NCBI RefSeq assembly: GCF_022603395.1
Contig: NZ_JAIBKA010000003.1
Coordinates: 372,001-436,000 of the forward strand
Length of the DNA stretch: 64,000 bases
Reading direction: 5' to 3'
Source of the DNA: Desulfoferrobacter suflitae
Lineage (GTDB): Bacteria; Desulfobacterota; Syntrophobacteria; Syntrophobacterales; Syntrophobacteraceae
The notes under the pieces were generated by a model, which was not told the origin of the DNA, made no database searches, and saw nothing but the letters and a program-made list of their open reading frames with translations. Both the position numbers and the translations under genes were made by a program. This document shows, piece after piece, positions 26,856 through 35,905 of this stretch. Position 1 is the stretch's first letter, and each line of letters starts with the position of its first letter.

Positions 26856-28892
26856 TCAAGTACTGCCGTCTTCCCATGCTTGCTCATGCAGTGGTTGGCG
26901 GAGCTCAAACTCGCCGCAGCGCACCGCTTCCCTGAGGAAAAAATCCAGTGTGCGTTCAACGGCTTCCTCCAACCCCACCGTCGGCCGCCACCTCAACAGA
27001 CGCCAGGCATTCCTTATGGACGGCTTGCGGTGTTGCACGTCCTGGTATCCTTCACCATAGTAGGTGCCGCTCTCCACTTCACGCAAACCCGCATGAGGTG
27101 GAAAGTGAGCTCTCAGAGGATGACCGTGAAACTTTTGCACCAGCATGTTCGCCAAGTCTTTTATGCTCGTTTCATTGTCAGGATTTCCAATGTTGATGAT
27201 ACGTCCATCACTGCTATTATCTTTGTTTTCGATAATTTTGTAGAGACACTCTACACCGTCGCCCACATCCGTAAAACAGCGTTTCTGGTTGCCCCCATCA
27301 ATCAGTTGAATGGGAGTGCCGGTTACCAGGTTCAGAATCAGCTGGGTAATAGCTCGGGAACTGCCGATGCGCGCCGAACTGAGACTGTCGAGCCTGGGTC
27401 CTATCCAGTTGAACGGACGAAAAATGGTGAACTGCAACCCTTTTTCTTTGCCATAGGCCCAGATCACTCGATCGAGCAGCTGCTTGGAACAGGAATAGAT
27501 CCAGCGCTGCATGCAGATGGGACCGACAACCAAAGCAGAATTGTCTTCGTCGAACTCATCCTCACTGCACATTCCGTAGACCTCGGAAGTGGACGGAAAC
27601 ACAATGCGTTTGCCGTACTTCACGCAATAGCGAACAATGCGCAGGTTTTCTTCGAAGTCCAGTTCGAAAACTCTCAAGGGATTGCGCGTATATTCTATGG
27701 GGGTGGCAATGGCGACCAGCGGAATGACCATGTCGCATTTGCGGATATGGTATTCAATCCATTCGCGATGAATGGAAATGTCCCCTTCATCGAAATAAAA
27801 CCCCGGCCGGTCGACTAAACGCTGAATCGAGTTCGCGCCCAGATCCATGCCGTGGACCTCATACTGGCCGCTGTTCAAAAGCCTCTCGCTCAGTGCGTTG
27901 CCGATGAAGCCGTCAACTCCCAGGATCAAAACTCTCTTCTTGCGAGTAGCTTCCAAGCGCTTGCGGGTACAAGGTCCGAAGAGGCTGCCCGCTGTCAAAT
28001 GGAGCTCCGCCGCCAGTTGACTGCCGGTGGTGTAGACACCGTCTTCTGCTTGCCCAAAGTCCACCTGCACCGCCCCTTCGCCACAGGCGATCACCAGCGG
28101 ATCCATGGAAATGACGGCCCCGGGTCTGCCGTTTACCGGGCCTGTGCGAACCTCGGTGAGCCTGTGGAAAATGCACTTTCTGTCGCCGATATAGCTGAAT
28201 GCTCCGGGGTAGGGGCCGGCTACCGCCCTGACCAGATCTCTTACCTGCTTCGCCGTTCTTTGCCAATCAATTTCACCGTCCTCCGGCCGCCGACCTCCGT
28301 AGTAACTGGCTTGCTCATGATTCTGGGGAACCCTGGGGGCGATACCGGATTTTATCCGGGGGAGAACCTCATCCAGGAGGATAGCGGAGGTCTGTACTGC
28401 TTTTTCATGCAGGGACCTGGCGGTATCATTCGGTGAGATCACGATTCTTTTCTGGCAGACAATGTCACCGTCATCGGCCCTGGGCGTCATGTAATGCAGT
28501 GTGACTCCTGTTTCCTTTTCGCCGTTGACCAGCACCCAGTTGATGGGACATCGGCCCCGGTACTTGGGAAGAAGAGAGCCGTGCAGGTTGAGGCATCCCT
28601 TGGGGGGGATATCGAGCAGGGGACGGGCAAGCATGTCGCGGTAGTAAAAGGAGAACAGAATATCGGGTTCAAGCTCCCGGATACGTTGCACCCAGATGGG
28701 ATGATTGATGTTTTCCGGAGCAAACACCGGGAGTCCGCGCGCTGCAGCGAGTTCGGCCACGGATTCGAACCAGATATTCTCCTGTGGATTATTTTTGTGC
28801 GTGAAAACTGCAGCAACGCTGAATCCATTCCTCAATAAAGCTTCCAGGCCTGCACAGCCAATATTGTGGTAGGCCAAGACAACTGCCTTCAT
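26856..28892 (-). CDS. arnA: Bifunctional UDP-glucuronate decarboxylase / UDP-Ara4N formyltransferase
   Basis: 678 residues with both ArnA halves. The N-terminal formyltransferase keeps Asn102, His104 ([14 protein letters not shown]) and Asp140, the same numbering as E. coli ArnA. The C-terminal SDR domain (from about 310) has [12 protein letters not shown] for [11 protein letters not shown] and [10 protein letters not shown], for oxidative decarboxylation of UDP-glucuronate. Its ATG overlaps the end of arnC by four bases. Between the two ArnA reactions the pathway needs ArnB to transaminate the keto sugar; no arnB is in this window. Confidence 0.96.
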   Translation of the reverse strand: MKAVVLAYHNIGCAGLEALLRNGFSVAAVFTHKNNPQENIWFESVAELAAARGLPVFAPENINHPIWVQRIRELEPDILFSFYYRDMLARPLLDIPPKGCLNLHGSLLPKYRGRCPINWVLVNGEKETGVTLHYMTPRADDGDIVCQKRIVISPNDTARSLHEKAVQTSAILLDEVLPRIKSGIAPRVPQNHEQASYYGGRRPEDGEIDWQRTAKQVRDLVRAVAGPYPGAFSYIGDRKCIFHRLTEVRTGPVNGRPGAVISMDPLVIACGEGAVQVDFGQAEDGVYTTGSQLAAELHLTAGSLFGPCTRKRLEATRKKRVLILGVDGFIGNALSERLLNSGQYEVHGMDLGANSIQRLVDRPGFYFDEGDISIHREWIEYHIRKCDMVIPLVAIATPIEYTRNPLRVFELDFEENLRIVRYCVKYGKRIVFPSTSEVYGMCSEDEFDEDNSALVVGPICMQRWIYSCSKQLLDRVIWAYGKEKGLQFTIFRPFNWIGPRLDSLSSARIGSSRAITQLILNLVTGTPIQLIDGGNQKRCFTDVGDGVECLYKIIENKDNSSDGRIINIGNPDNETSIKDLANMLVQKFHGHPLRAHFPPHAGLREVESGTYYGEGYQDVQHRKPSIRNAWRLLRWRPTVGLEEAVERTLDFFLREAVRCGEFELRQPLHEQAWEDGST

Positions 28893-29881
28893 GCAACCTC
28901 CTGATGCTCCGAGCCGGAGTCAACAACTTGGGCCGGAAGTCCCGGGTAAATCTCCTTCACAACATAGGGCGGTCTGCCCCGCACACACTGAAGAATTCTT
29001 CCCACATATTCACCCAGCAGACCAAAAGCGAAAAACTGAGCACCCACAAAGAAAAACAGCACCGCAAACAGCGTAAACACACCTCCACCGGCCCATTCGG
29101 CACCAAAATAGAGGCGCAACGCCAGAATGAGAAGTCCCATCAAGAGCCCTGAGGCCGCAATGAAGCTGCCCACAAAAAACAACGCCCTGAGCGGCCAAAG
29201 AGAGAAACCCGTGACCAGATCCAATTGCAGGCTGAACAGTTTGAGCATGGAATACTTGGACTCGCCCGCCGCCCGGTCCTCATGCTGCACTGCAATTTCC
29301 ACCGGGCGCCGCGCAAAGAGGGCGCCAAGTGCCGGTATGAACGTTCTGTACTCCGGATTCTTGAGTATTCCATTGACGACTTCCCGACTGTAGCCTCTGA
29401 GCATGCAGCCAAAATCGGTGAGGGATATGCCGGAAATTGCTCTGATCAGTCGGTTGGTCAATCGTGATGCCCACTTTCTAAAAAGCGGGTCGTGCCTGTC
29501 TACCCTGATGGACCCGATCAGATCATAACCCCTGCGGAAGGCGTCGATGAGCTTGGGAATCTCTTCGGGAGAATTTTGCAGGTCGGCATCCAGGGTCACG
29601 ATCCATTCTCCCCGACTGCAGGTGAATCCCGCCAGAACGGCCGCGTGCTGACCAAAATTGCGGGCAAGATCAACAATCGTCAAGCGATCGCGCCGCGCTT
29701 TTTCCCGCAGCAGGAGATCCAGTGTTCTGTCCGACGAGCCGTCATTGACGCAGATGACTTCCCAGCTTTCCGGTAGACCTTCAAGGGCGGCATACAGTCT
29801 TTTGCAAAAACGTTTTACGTTTACCTCTTCATTGTACATCGGCGTGACAATTGAGAGTTTGGGACTGTTTTCGCTACTCAT
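28889..29881 (-). CDS. arnC: Undecaprenyl-phosphate 4-deoxy-4-formamido-L-arabinose transferase
   Basis: GT2 glycosyltransferase that loads Ara4FN from UDP onto undecaprenyl phosphate at the inner membrane. 330 residues: N-terminal GT-A domain ([44 protein letters not shown] with the DxD), then two transmembrane helices at about 230-290 and the short tail [10 protein letters not shown]. Length and layout match E. coli ArnC. Overlaps arnA by four bases and lies 18 bases after the SMR gene. Confidence 0.94.
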   Translation of the reverse strand: MSSENSPKLSIVTPMYNEEVNVKRFCKRLYAALEGLPESWEVICVNDGSSDRTLDLLLREKARRDRLTIVDLARNFGQHAAVLAGFTCSRGEWIVTLDADLQNSPEEIPKLIDAFRRGYDLIGSIRVDRHDPLFRKWASRLTNRLIRAISGISLTDFGCMLRGYSREVVNGILKNPEYRTFIPALGALFARRPVEIAVQHEDRAAGESKYSMLKLFSLQLDLVTGFSLWPLRALFFVGSFIAASGLLMGLLILALRLYFGAEWAGGGVFTLFAVLFFFVGAQFFAFGLLGEYVGRILQCVRGRPPYVVKEIYPGLPAQVVDSGSEHQEVA

Positions 29882-29899
29882 CGTTCTCCGTTTGCATTA

Positions 29900-30271
29900 T
29901 CAGCCACTGCGGGTTATCAGGATGACCCCCAGACAGATCAGAAGAATTCCAGAAAGCCTTGTTAATCCGACAAGTTCTCCAAACAAAATCTTGCCCGCGA
30001 GAGCAGTCACAAGGTAGCCGACGCTCAACATCGGATAAGCGTAGCTCACATCCACTCGTGACAGAACCATAAGCCAGATGACGATGCTCACCCCATAACA
30101 GGCCATCCCCAGCAGCAAGACCGGATTCAATGCTATCTTTATGCCCACCGGCAGCAGGTTCCTGAGGCTGAAGTCGAAGTAGCCAATGGTCTGCATTCCC
30201 TGCTTCAGGCAAAGCTGAGCCACCGAGTTCAAGAGCACGCCGGTCAGAATCAGTGGAATATAGCGAGTCAC
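29900..30271 (-). CDS. SMR-family flippase subunit, ArnE/ArnF-like
   Basis: 123 residues, four transmembrane helices of the EmrE/small multidrug resistance fold (GVLLNSVAQLCLKQGMQ is the first; DVSYAYPMLSVGYLVTALAG the third-fourth junction). In enterobacteria ArnE and ArnF together flip undecaprenyl-phosphate-Ara4N; here only one gene is present, so a homodimer is likely. The GTG start at 30271 overlaps the arnT stop (GTGA) and follows GAGGTGA. Context makes the lipid-flippase role more likely than drug export. Confidence 0.82.
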   Translation of the reverse strand: MTRYIPLILTGVLLNSVAQLCLKQGMQTIGYFDFSLRNLLPVGIKIALNPVLLLGMACYGVSIVIWLMVLSRVDVSYAYPMLSVGYLVTALAGKILFGELVGLTRLSGILLICLGVILITRSG

Positions 30272-31980
30272 TGCCCGGTCACCTCGTAAAAGTAAGCTAC
30301 CCATTTTTCACCACCCGAAGATTTTGATTCCCACGGCTGCTGTTTTTCACGGAACTGTCGCATGCCGTCCAATTCCGCCTGGATCTGGAACGGAAGGTCA
30401 GCCGCATGTCTGCGTTGCATGATCAAAACTCCCGGCTTTTCCTCATCCAAAAAGTTTTGTACCGCTTCGGGACGATCGAGGATGTGCAAAGGCTGCGCCA
30501 CATCCAGGTAGTAACAGAGTTTGGCATCCGTCCTGGGATAAATTGCCATGCGGTACGGCGGCAGCCCGACCAGCTCCTTTTGCAGCTCCAACGCAAAAGG
30601 GCGCTCGGTGCGCAGCGCATCAAGCGTATTCTGCTGCCAGCAAAAGTAACCGCCAACGGTCAACATGGCCATGACAAGCATGGCTTGCACCAGCGGCTGC
30701 CCCGGCAGGTAATTGCTCACCGCTGTGGCCTTGTATGCCAGCCGCCCGAAAACCAGGCCCGACAGTCCGATGGTGAGGCAGGCGACATAGAGCATCACAG
30801 GTGCGCTGAATCCCATCCAGACCCGCATAATCGGCAGCATCAGAGGGACAAGCAAATTGGCAGCAACCAGTACAAACATCAGCGTTTTTTGAATTCCAAG
30901 GGCCCAAAGGTCAAGAGTCTGGTTTGCATTTGGTCGAGGTCGAATGGTAAAAATTGCCGTCAACAAAGTGCAGAAAGGGAGTATCGGCAGGATGTAATAA
31001 CCTCGCCTGGAACCCGACAACGTAAAAAACAGGAAGATCAGGGCGATTGACTCGACCAGCCAGCGGGTCTTTTCGTCCAGCGATTTCCAGGCACGACCAA
31101 TGCCTGCCGTGGCCGCGATAAAGAGGGGAGACCATGGCAGCAGCAATAGAGGAAGTTCATACAGATAAATGTAAAATGGCTGCTTGTGATCAAATGGTTT
31201 GAAATACCGAACAATGTTTTCTCTGACCACCATACCGAACCCACTCGCCTGGTAGTCGGGGCGCGTGAAGGAAGCGTAACAGAAAGGCGCCAGATAGACG
31301 CCAAGGCCGAGTGCCAGAGCAGCCCAATGGGAGGCTTTGAATAACATGCGCCAGCGCTTTTCCCGCAAAATGTCCGGGAAGATGACAATTATTGGCACGA
31401 CCACCGCAGTCAACCCTTTGGTCAGGGCCCCAAGAGCCAGAATCAAATAAAAGATCAGGAAACTCCTGAAGCCGGGATTGTCTCTTTGTGACCAGTACCA
31501 GGCCACTGCAATGATGATAGCGGCAACATTTTCCATATCTGCAGCGGCGGTACGCGACCAAAACAGAAAGCCATAGGTTGTCAGCAGAATCCATGCTGCA
31601 AGTCTACCAATCTCGGCTGACCATAGTCGACCGCCAATATCCCGGGTTGCCCAAATGGTGAGAAATCCACTGACTGCACTTGGCAGTCGCGCAACCCATT
31701 CATTCAATATTCCAGTCACCGCAGTGATTGCGGCAATCAGCCAGTAGCTCAGAAGAGGCTTATCGAAATACGGTTCGCCTCCAATGGTGGGATGCAAAAA
31801 GTCGCCGGTTAGAAACATCTCTCTGGTGACCTCAGCCCAGCGCCCTTCAGAACCCCATAGGCCGCGTGTGCCAAGGCCCCAAAAGAGCAAAAGGAGGGCA
31901 GCCAGAAAAAGGAAAATATCCGGCGAACGTCCTTCTCCGGTCGCTATTGGCCTGTCTTGATTGGGTTGGTGCGGACTCAC
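30268..31980 (-). CDS. arnT: Lipid A 4-amino-4-deoxy-L-arabinose transferase
   Basis: 570-residue polytopic inner-membrane GT83 enzyme that moves Ara4N from undecaprenyl phosphate to lipid A phosphates on the periplasmic side, conferring polymyxin resistance where studied. Family motifs: GLWGSEGRWAEVTREM in the first loop (the catalytic acidic region), PYFDKPLLSYWL, FWSRTAAADMENVAA. About twelve hydrophobic segments then a periplasmic C-terminal domain. GTG 31980 follows AGGAGAG. First gene of the arn operon (arnT, SMR, arnC, arnA, arnD, GT39). No PmrA/PhoP-type regulator gene is adjacent. Confidence 0.9.
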   Translation of the reverse strand: MSPHQPNQDRPIATGEGRSPDIFLFLAALLLLFWGLGTRGLWGSEGRWAEVTREMFLTGDFLHPTIGGEPYFDKPLLSYWLIAAITAVTGILNEWVARLPSAVSGFLTIWATRDIGGRLWSAEIGRLAAWILLTTYGFLFWSRTAAADMENVAAIIIAVAWYWSQRDNPGFRSFLIFYLILALGALTKGLTAVVVPIIVIFPDILREKRWRMLFKASHWAALALGLGVYLAPFCYASFTRPDYQASGFGMVVRENIVRYFKPFDHKQPFYIYLYELPLLLLPWSPLFIAATAGIGRAWKSLDEKTRWLVESIALIFLFFTLSGSRRGYYILPILPFCTLLTAIFTIRPRPNANQTLDLWALGIQKTLMFVLVAANLLVPLMLPIMRVWMGFSAPVMLYVACLTIGLSGLVFGRLAYKATAVSNYLPGQPLVQAMLVMAMLTVGGYFCWQQNTLDALRTERPFALELQKELVGLPPYRMAIYPRTDAKLCYYLDVAQPLHILDRPEAVQNFLDEEKPGVLIMQRRHAADLPFQIQAELDGMRQFREKQQPWESKSSGGEKWVAYFYEVTGQ

Positions 31981-32233
31981 CCTTTGCTCTCCTGAATCAC
32001 TTGCATAAACCTAAATTGAACGCATGGTGGGAATCTCGAGCGAATCCGGCAGGCTCGCATCTCCAGCGACTGCGAAGGTAGCATAATATAAAGGGTTTGG
32101 AAATCATCCAAATGGATCTTTCGGGTGGATTGCTCTGGGACTGGCCGCTGGAGGGCCGTACTCCAGTGACCGGGAAGTACGAGCCTTGGCCAGGCAAATG
32201 ATCATGGGTGAGCCTTGAATTGGCAGGCAGGAT

Positions 32234-32506
32234 TTACTGAGAGGCGCGTCCAGCTTGATATCCCTGCTCATACGCCTTTTGTTCTCCCTCTTTGTGCTTG
32301 CCGTAGAGAAAACCACCACCGGCGCCGGCGGCCGCACCGATGACGGCTCCCAAGCCGGCATCACCAGCAATGGCTCCGATTAAGGCACCCGCGCCGGCAC
32401 CCATGGCACCACCGCTCAAAGTCCTTTGTTCGGTTTCCGACATGCCCGCGCATCCAGCAAGCGCCAGGCCGATCACCAGAATCAACGCGATTACCGTCCT
32501 GTTCAT
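32234..32506 (-). CDS. Glycine-zipper lipoprotein
   Basis: 90 residues with a lipoprotein signal: hydrophobic stretch then lipobox LAGC (Cys19), so it is lipid-anchored, probably in the outer membrane. Residues ~32-68 are a Gly/Ala glycine zipper (GAMGAGAGALIGAIAGDAG) as in SlyB/YMGG-type proteins, followed by a charged tail (HKEGEQKAYEQGYQAG). AAAGGAA precedes the ATG. Function unknown; such proteins support outer-membrane integrity. Confidence 0.87.
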   Translation of the reverse strand: MNRTVIALILVIGLALAGCAGMSETEQRTLSGGAMGAGAGALIGAIAGDAGLGAVIGAAAGAGGGFLYGKHKEGEQKAYEQGYQAGRASQ

Positions 32507-32532
32507 AGTTCATTCCTTTCAAAGACACCAGG

Positions 32533-32698
32533 TTATTCCCTGCAAGGCTACTGTTCCATCATGAATCTGAACCGGGTTTCTACCGGCTTTTCATCCATAT
32601 ATCCCGGATGCGCCCTAGTCCAATCAATAAACATCTCGATTGCTTCGTTTCGGGACGGGGCCGGCTCAGGAAAACACACAAAACAACTTTCGATTCAT
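32533..32698 (-). pseudogene. Remnant of a Rap1a/Tai-like small secreted protein
   Basis: A strong AAGGAGGAG precedes ATG 32698, but that frame stops after ten codons. The next frame reads CFPEPAPSRNEAIEMFIDW, then a His-Pro turn and RFRFMMEQ, stops at TAG (32548-32550), and in the same frame continues Pro-Cys-Arg-Glu to a TAA at 32533. The layout (CxPE, a helix, a closing aromatic-Pro-Cys) resembles the C-terminal half of Rap1a-type immunity/periplasmic proteins, where the TAG position is usually Trp or Phe. I interpret it as a decayed gene with a lost signal peptide, a frameshift and a nonsense change. The rest of 32507-32843 shows nothing. Confidence 0.4.
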
Positions 32699-32843
32699 GG
32701 CGTTTCTCCTCCTTGTGATGGTTTGAGCAAACCGCAACCGGTGGCCCGATGCCACGCTCGGCAGGAAGGTCCGGTCAGTCTCGGATGCGTTGGCAGGCGC
32801 CTGACGCCGTGGACGGTTCGCGTTGCCTCATGGGACTCCCTGA

Positions 32844-33596
32844 TCATGGATACCATTTTCTCAACGTTTCAAGCATCGGGTAATGAGTCAGATCGTAATG
32901 TATCGGAGTGATGGATATATAATTGGCCAATACGGCAGACGAATCGGCACACGGGTCGGTATCAGGGAGGGGCGCAGAATTGCACAGCCAATAATAGACA
33001 TTGTTGCGCGGATCCATACGCCGATCATAGCTTTCAATGTATTTCATATTGCCTTGATGGGTGACGCGGACCCCGCGGATTTTGTCCGCCGGTAGAGCCG
33101 GCACGTTCACATTTAACGAGACGCCGGCCGGCAACCCCTCTTGTTCCACCATCTGCAGCAGCATCGGCATGAACTGCAGCACTGCACTGAAATCAGTGGT
33201 CGTGAAAGAATCGATGGAAACGGCAACTGACGGGACCCCCATAACGGCAGCTTCGGTCGCAGCAGATACGGTGCCCGAATAGATCACATTGACCCCCACA
33301 TTGGCTCCTTGATTGATGCCGGAAATGACCACCTCGGGCGGTGGTTTGATCAGCTCTGCAATGGCGATCTTCACGCAGTCGGCGGGAGTACCGTCTAACG
33401 CGTAACCAAAAAAGTGACCGTTGCGCTGAACGGATTTGATTCTGAGCGGATTCAAGAAGGTGATGGCGTGTCCGACCGCGCTCTGTTCGGTTTCAGGTGC
33501 CACCACGGTCACATCATGTTGGGTTGTGAGCGCTTCGTACAGGGCTTCGATACCTTTCGCGTAAATGCCGTCATCGTTTGTCAGTAATATTCTCAT
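32844..33596 (-). CDS. surE: 5'/3'-nucleotidase SurE
   Basis: Metal-dependent phosphatase acting on nucleoside monophosphates, in the cytoplasm. 250 residues from ATG 33596, the family length. N-terminal ILLTNDDGIYAKGIEAL holds the metal-binding Asp8 and Asp9; GINQGANVGVNVIYSGTVSA holds the conserved Asn and Ser residues. The frame upstream of 33596 has no support. Alone on the minus strand, not near its frequent partner pcm. Confidence 0.93.
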   Translation of the reverse strand: MRILLTNDDGIYAKGIEALYEALTTQHDVTVVAPETEQSAVGHAITFLNPLRIKSVQRNGHFFGYALDGTPADCVKIAIAELIKPPPEVVISGINQGANVGVNVIYSGTVSAATEAAVMGVPSVAVSIDSFTTTDFSAVLQFMPMLLQMVEQEGLPAGVSLNVNVPALPADKIRGVRVTHQGNMKYIESYDRRMDPRNNVYYWLCNSAPLPDTDPCADSSAVLANYISITPIHYDLTHYPMLETLRKWYP

Positions 33597-33846
33597 ACAC
33601 CACCACTCTGTCTGCCACTCCATTCATTCGCCGGTGCTCTATCCATATTGCAAATCATGACAATTTTCAACTCCGAGCATCTCTTTCAACAGATAATGAT
33701 GGACAACAGCAGTGATCATGATTCTATTTCCCCCAAACCATCAGTGGTATAAGTTGCCTGAATCCTTTATACTGATAGAGCGGTTGGGGGAGGTAGATTT
33801 CGAGAAATTTTGCAGAACATTTAGAGGAAGTCGAGGGGGCGGCATC

Positions 33847-34377
33847 ATGAGTGTCTGGCTTAGAAGCATTATGTTCGTTATGGCTGCATGTCTGATCGCT
33901 TCATGCACAATATTTCCGCAGGGAGTGTTTTCATCCGGGCAGGTAAAACTGCTGAGTATTACTATTCCCGGAAACATGGACGAGGATCTGCCTTATGATG
34001 TCGTGGTCACTTTTCGCGCACAAGGTGACGCTAAAATAAGAAAGGCCTGTTTTCGCTGGCTGGATAAAACGGAACTGGTTAAGCAGCCGTCACTCTACTG
34101 CTACACGCAGGAAGTAACAGACAACGTTCCAAGCGGTTCCGCATGCTGGCGCTGGTTGGCGGAAGGAAAATACTCGCAGGCATCCCCGACAATATGCACT
34201 GACATAGCCGAAATTAAGGATATCGAGTACGAGGACCCCGGAAGATTTACCCTGAGGCTCAGCTCCAAGAACGTGCGACCTTACTACAATGCGGTGGAAT
34301 GCTATGTGCAATACCTTGCTGACGGCACCCTGAAAAACAGCAATCGAGTGAGCTCTATCATCACCGTGCAGGAATAA
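33847..34377 (+). CDS. Lipoprotein, function unknown
   Basis: 176 residues. ATG 33847 follows GAGGGGG and opens a lipoprotein signal (MFVMAACLIASC, lipobox LIASC, Cys near residue 20). The mature part looks like a single beta-sandwich-like domain with several Cys (KACFRWL, SLYCYTQ, SACWRWL, TICTDI, VECYVQY), so intramolecular disulfides are plausible if exported. The upstream in-frame region from 33712 is not needed. Not recognised as any family. Confidence 0.7.
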   Translation: MSVWLRSIMFVMAACLIASCTIFPQGVFSSGQVKLLSITIPGNMDEDLPYDVVVTFRAQGDAKIRKACFRWLDKTELVKQPSLYCYTQEVTDNVPSGSACWRWLAEGKYSQASPTICTDIAEIKDIEYEDPGRFTLRLSSKNVRPYYNAVECYVQYLADGTLKNSNRVSSIITVQE

Positions 34378-34428
34378 GCGTCAGAAAGGACAGAGGGGGA
34401 GCGCCATTGCTGCTGTCGCGCCAAAGGT

Positions 34429-34602
34429 ATGAAAGATCAACAGCCCATACACATTGGGACATCGGGCTGGCATTATGCGCCTTGGGAAGGTCCCTTTTAT
34501 ACCCCTGACGTTCCAGCCGCTCGATTCCTTCAATACTATTCCGAACGTTTCCACACGGTAGAAGTCAATAATTCCTTTTATCGACTCCCTCCGAAGCAAT
34601 GA
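34429..34602 (+). pseudogene. DUF72 (YecE-like) protein, N-terminal fragment
   Basis: From ATG 34429 the frame reads 57 codons to a TGA. It begins with IHIGTSGWHYAPWEGPFY and ends with FHTVEVNNSFYRLPPKQ, the unmistakable N terminus of DUF72 proteins, which are normally ~240 residues. The remaining ~180 residues are not found downstream in any frame; instead a short perfect stem-loop follows. So this is a truncated remnant left by a deletion. Confidence 0.8.
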
Positions 34603-34610
34603 TTTCTGCT

Positions 34611-34628
34611 CACCGGCCCCTGCCGGTG
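34611..34628. repeat. Small perfect stem-loop after the DUF72 fragment
   Basis: CACCGGC, loop CCCT, GCCGGTG. It begins nine bases after the premature stop, at the probable deletion boundary. No U tract, so not a normal terminator. Confidence 0.4.
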
Positions 34629-34640
34629 GGATCCTTACTG

Positions 34641-34669
34641 TTGACTGTGATGGGGCCCGGTAGTATGCT
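34641..34669 (+). promoter_or_regulatory. Sigma-70-type promoter of the dodecin gene
   Basis: TTGACT at 34641-34646 and TATGCT at 34664-34669 with a 17-base spacer. The dodecin start is about 150 bases downstream, leaving a leader of about 140 bases with no gene. Confidence 0.6.
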
Positions 34670-34820
34670 CAAACGTAAACAGGATGGAAGCATGGGCTAG
34701 ACGCTATACAGGCTGGCAGGAGCCGGCATTGATCGTCGAGCTCATTCGGGATGGAGAACAAAGCGGCGATCTCTTGTGCGCGAAGCAAGTCATTTGCTTG
34801 TGCCAGAAAGGGAGGAAATC

Positions 34821-35033
34821 ATGGGCAGTGTATACAAGATCATCGAGTTGGTTGGAACGAGCGAGACCTCTTGGGAAGATGCGGCGAAAACAGCTGTGGA
34901 GAGAGCCAGCAAGACCCTGACGGACTTGCGGGTTGCGGAGGTTGGCGAACTGGACATGAAACTTGAAAATGGCAAGGTCACAGCCTACCGGGCCAGGGTC
35001 AAATTGTCATTTAAGTATAAGGGCGATGATTAG
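34821..35033 (+). CDS. Dodecin flavin-binding protein
   Basis: 70 residues, the size of dodecins, which form hollow dodecamers that store or buffer flavins in the cytoplasm. The sequence follows the family closely: YKIIELVGTSETSWEDAA, AVERASKTLTDLRVAEV, and a last strand AYRARVKLSFKYKG. ATG 34821 follows GGGAGGAAA. The region 35034-35234 after it holds no complete gene. Confidence 0.93.
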   Translation: MGSVYKIIELVGTSETSWEDAAKTAVERASKTLTDLRVAEVGELDMKLENGKVTAYRARVKLSFKYKGDD

Positions 35034-35114
35034 TGGTTGAATGAACCGCTGGACCGTCACCGGTTTTGATCCTCACGTAATTTCCGTAGTAGCCGCTTTG
35101 TTCTTCAACTCAAT

Positions 35115-35234
35115 TTGTTTGACCGAACCGATGCGCCCACACAGGTGGGCGCTGTTCGATTCCTGGATAAGCGGGATGCACCCCTGCTCGTGGACGATGA
35201 CGGTATTCCGCGATCACCACCGCCATTTTCCAAT
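35115..35234 (+). pseudogene. Possible protein-coding remnant (integrase-like N-terminal piece)
   Basis: The frame from 35115 reads DRTDAPTQVGAVRFLDKRDA and then PLLVDDDGIPR, protein-like and reminiscent of the N-terminal region before the core-binding domain of some large tyrosine recombinases. It then runs into the 3' end of the Ntn hydrolase gene on the opposite strand. No start signal and no continuation. Recognition is weak. Confidence 0.25.
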
Positions 35235-35876
35235 CTAATCGAGCAGTTCCTGCGTACGGACTTTTATTCCATCGGAACCGATCCGCACAAAGTAGAAGGG
35301 TGGTCCGACTTCTTCGGTTTCACGAGCCAGCTTGATCAAAAACCTCTCGCAAATTGTTTGGGCGTCCTCCAATTCTGACGGGGTCCTGGGAAGTCGGCTC
35401 AAACGAAATTCAATGCCCATTTGGCGGGGAATGGCCACTACTTGAGTGGTTTTGATGGGGTGCAGGGGATCTGTGAAATGTTCACATCCGAACAGTTCAA
35501 AACGATACGGATCGCCTGTCGAATCGGGAACGAATCCGGCCAAAAGAAAGTAAACCCGCTCCAGATCAGGGCGCTCACCAGCATAGATGTTTTCCGCATG
35601 TATCCGGTTGATCTGTTCCTGCAGGTAAGGAACGGTTTGTTCCCTGATGACCTCGAAGCTCAACTGCCCTTGAGACTTGATATGCGCTTGAAACCTTTCG
35701 CATGCCAACACCCCGTAGCCGGCCCCTCCAGTGACAAGGACGGCATGCGAGCTCAGCACAAAAATCTTCTGCACGGTCATATGTTCCATCTTGTTGTCTG
35801 GAACAAACGCAACCGCTTTGCTGTCGGTAGCCAGGCTGATCCCGTGCCTGCCCTTGTATAAGAGAATCTGAGTCAT
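35235..35876 (-). CDS. Proteasome-fold Ntn hydrolase (prodomain-less, stand-alone)
   Basis: 213 residues. After removal of Met1 the protein starts TQILLYKGRHGISLATDSKA. Numbering Thr as 1, Asp falls at 17 (ATDSKA) exactly as in proteasome beta subunits and HslV, and the Lys33 equivalent is probably Lys36 in VQKIFVL, with VTGGAGYG where the family has its Gly-rich loop. So it should be an N-terminal-threonine hydrolase with no propeptide. It is neither HslV (no GGDGQ motif, no hslU) nor clearly Anbu, whose neighbours are alpha-E/transglutaminase genes. It lies 29 bases after the XRE-cupin regulator and is probably in its operon. Substrate unknown. Confidence 0.75.
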   Translation of the reverse strand: MTQILLYKGRHGISLATDSKAVAFVPDNKMEHMTVQKIFVLSSHAVLVTGGAGYGVLACERFQAHIKSQGQLSFEVIREQTVPYLQEQINRIHAENIYAGERPDLERVYFLLAGFVPDSTGDPYRFELFGCEHFTDPLHPIKTTQVVAIPRQMGIEFRLSRLPRTPSELEDAQTICERFLIKLARETEEVGPPFYFVRIGSDGIKVRTQELLD

Positions 35877-35905
35877 CGGTCAGTCAAAGCCCCCACCTGA
35901 TAGGG

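Noticed and set aside
32548-32550. TAG as a pyrrolysine or readthrough codon
   Set aside because: The frame is also broken upstream, so decay is simpler; no pyl genes are in the window.
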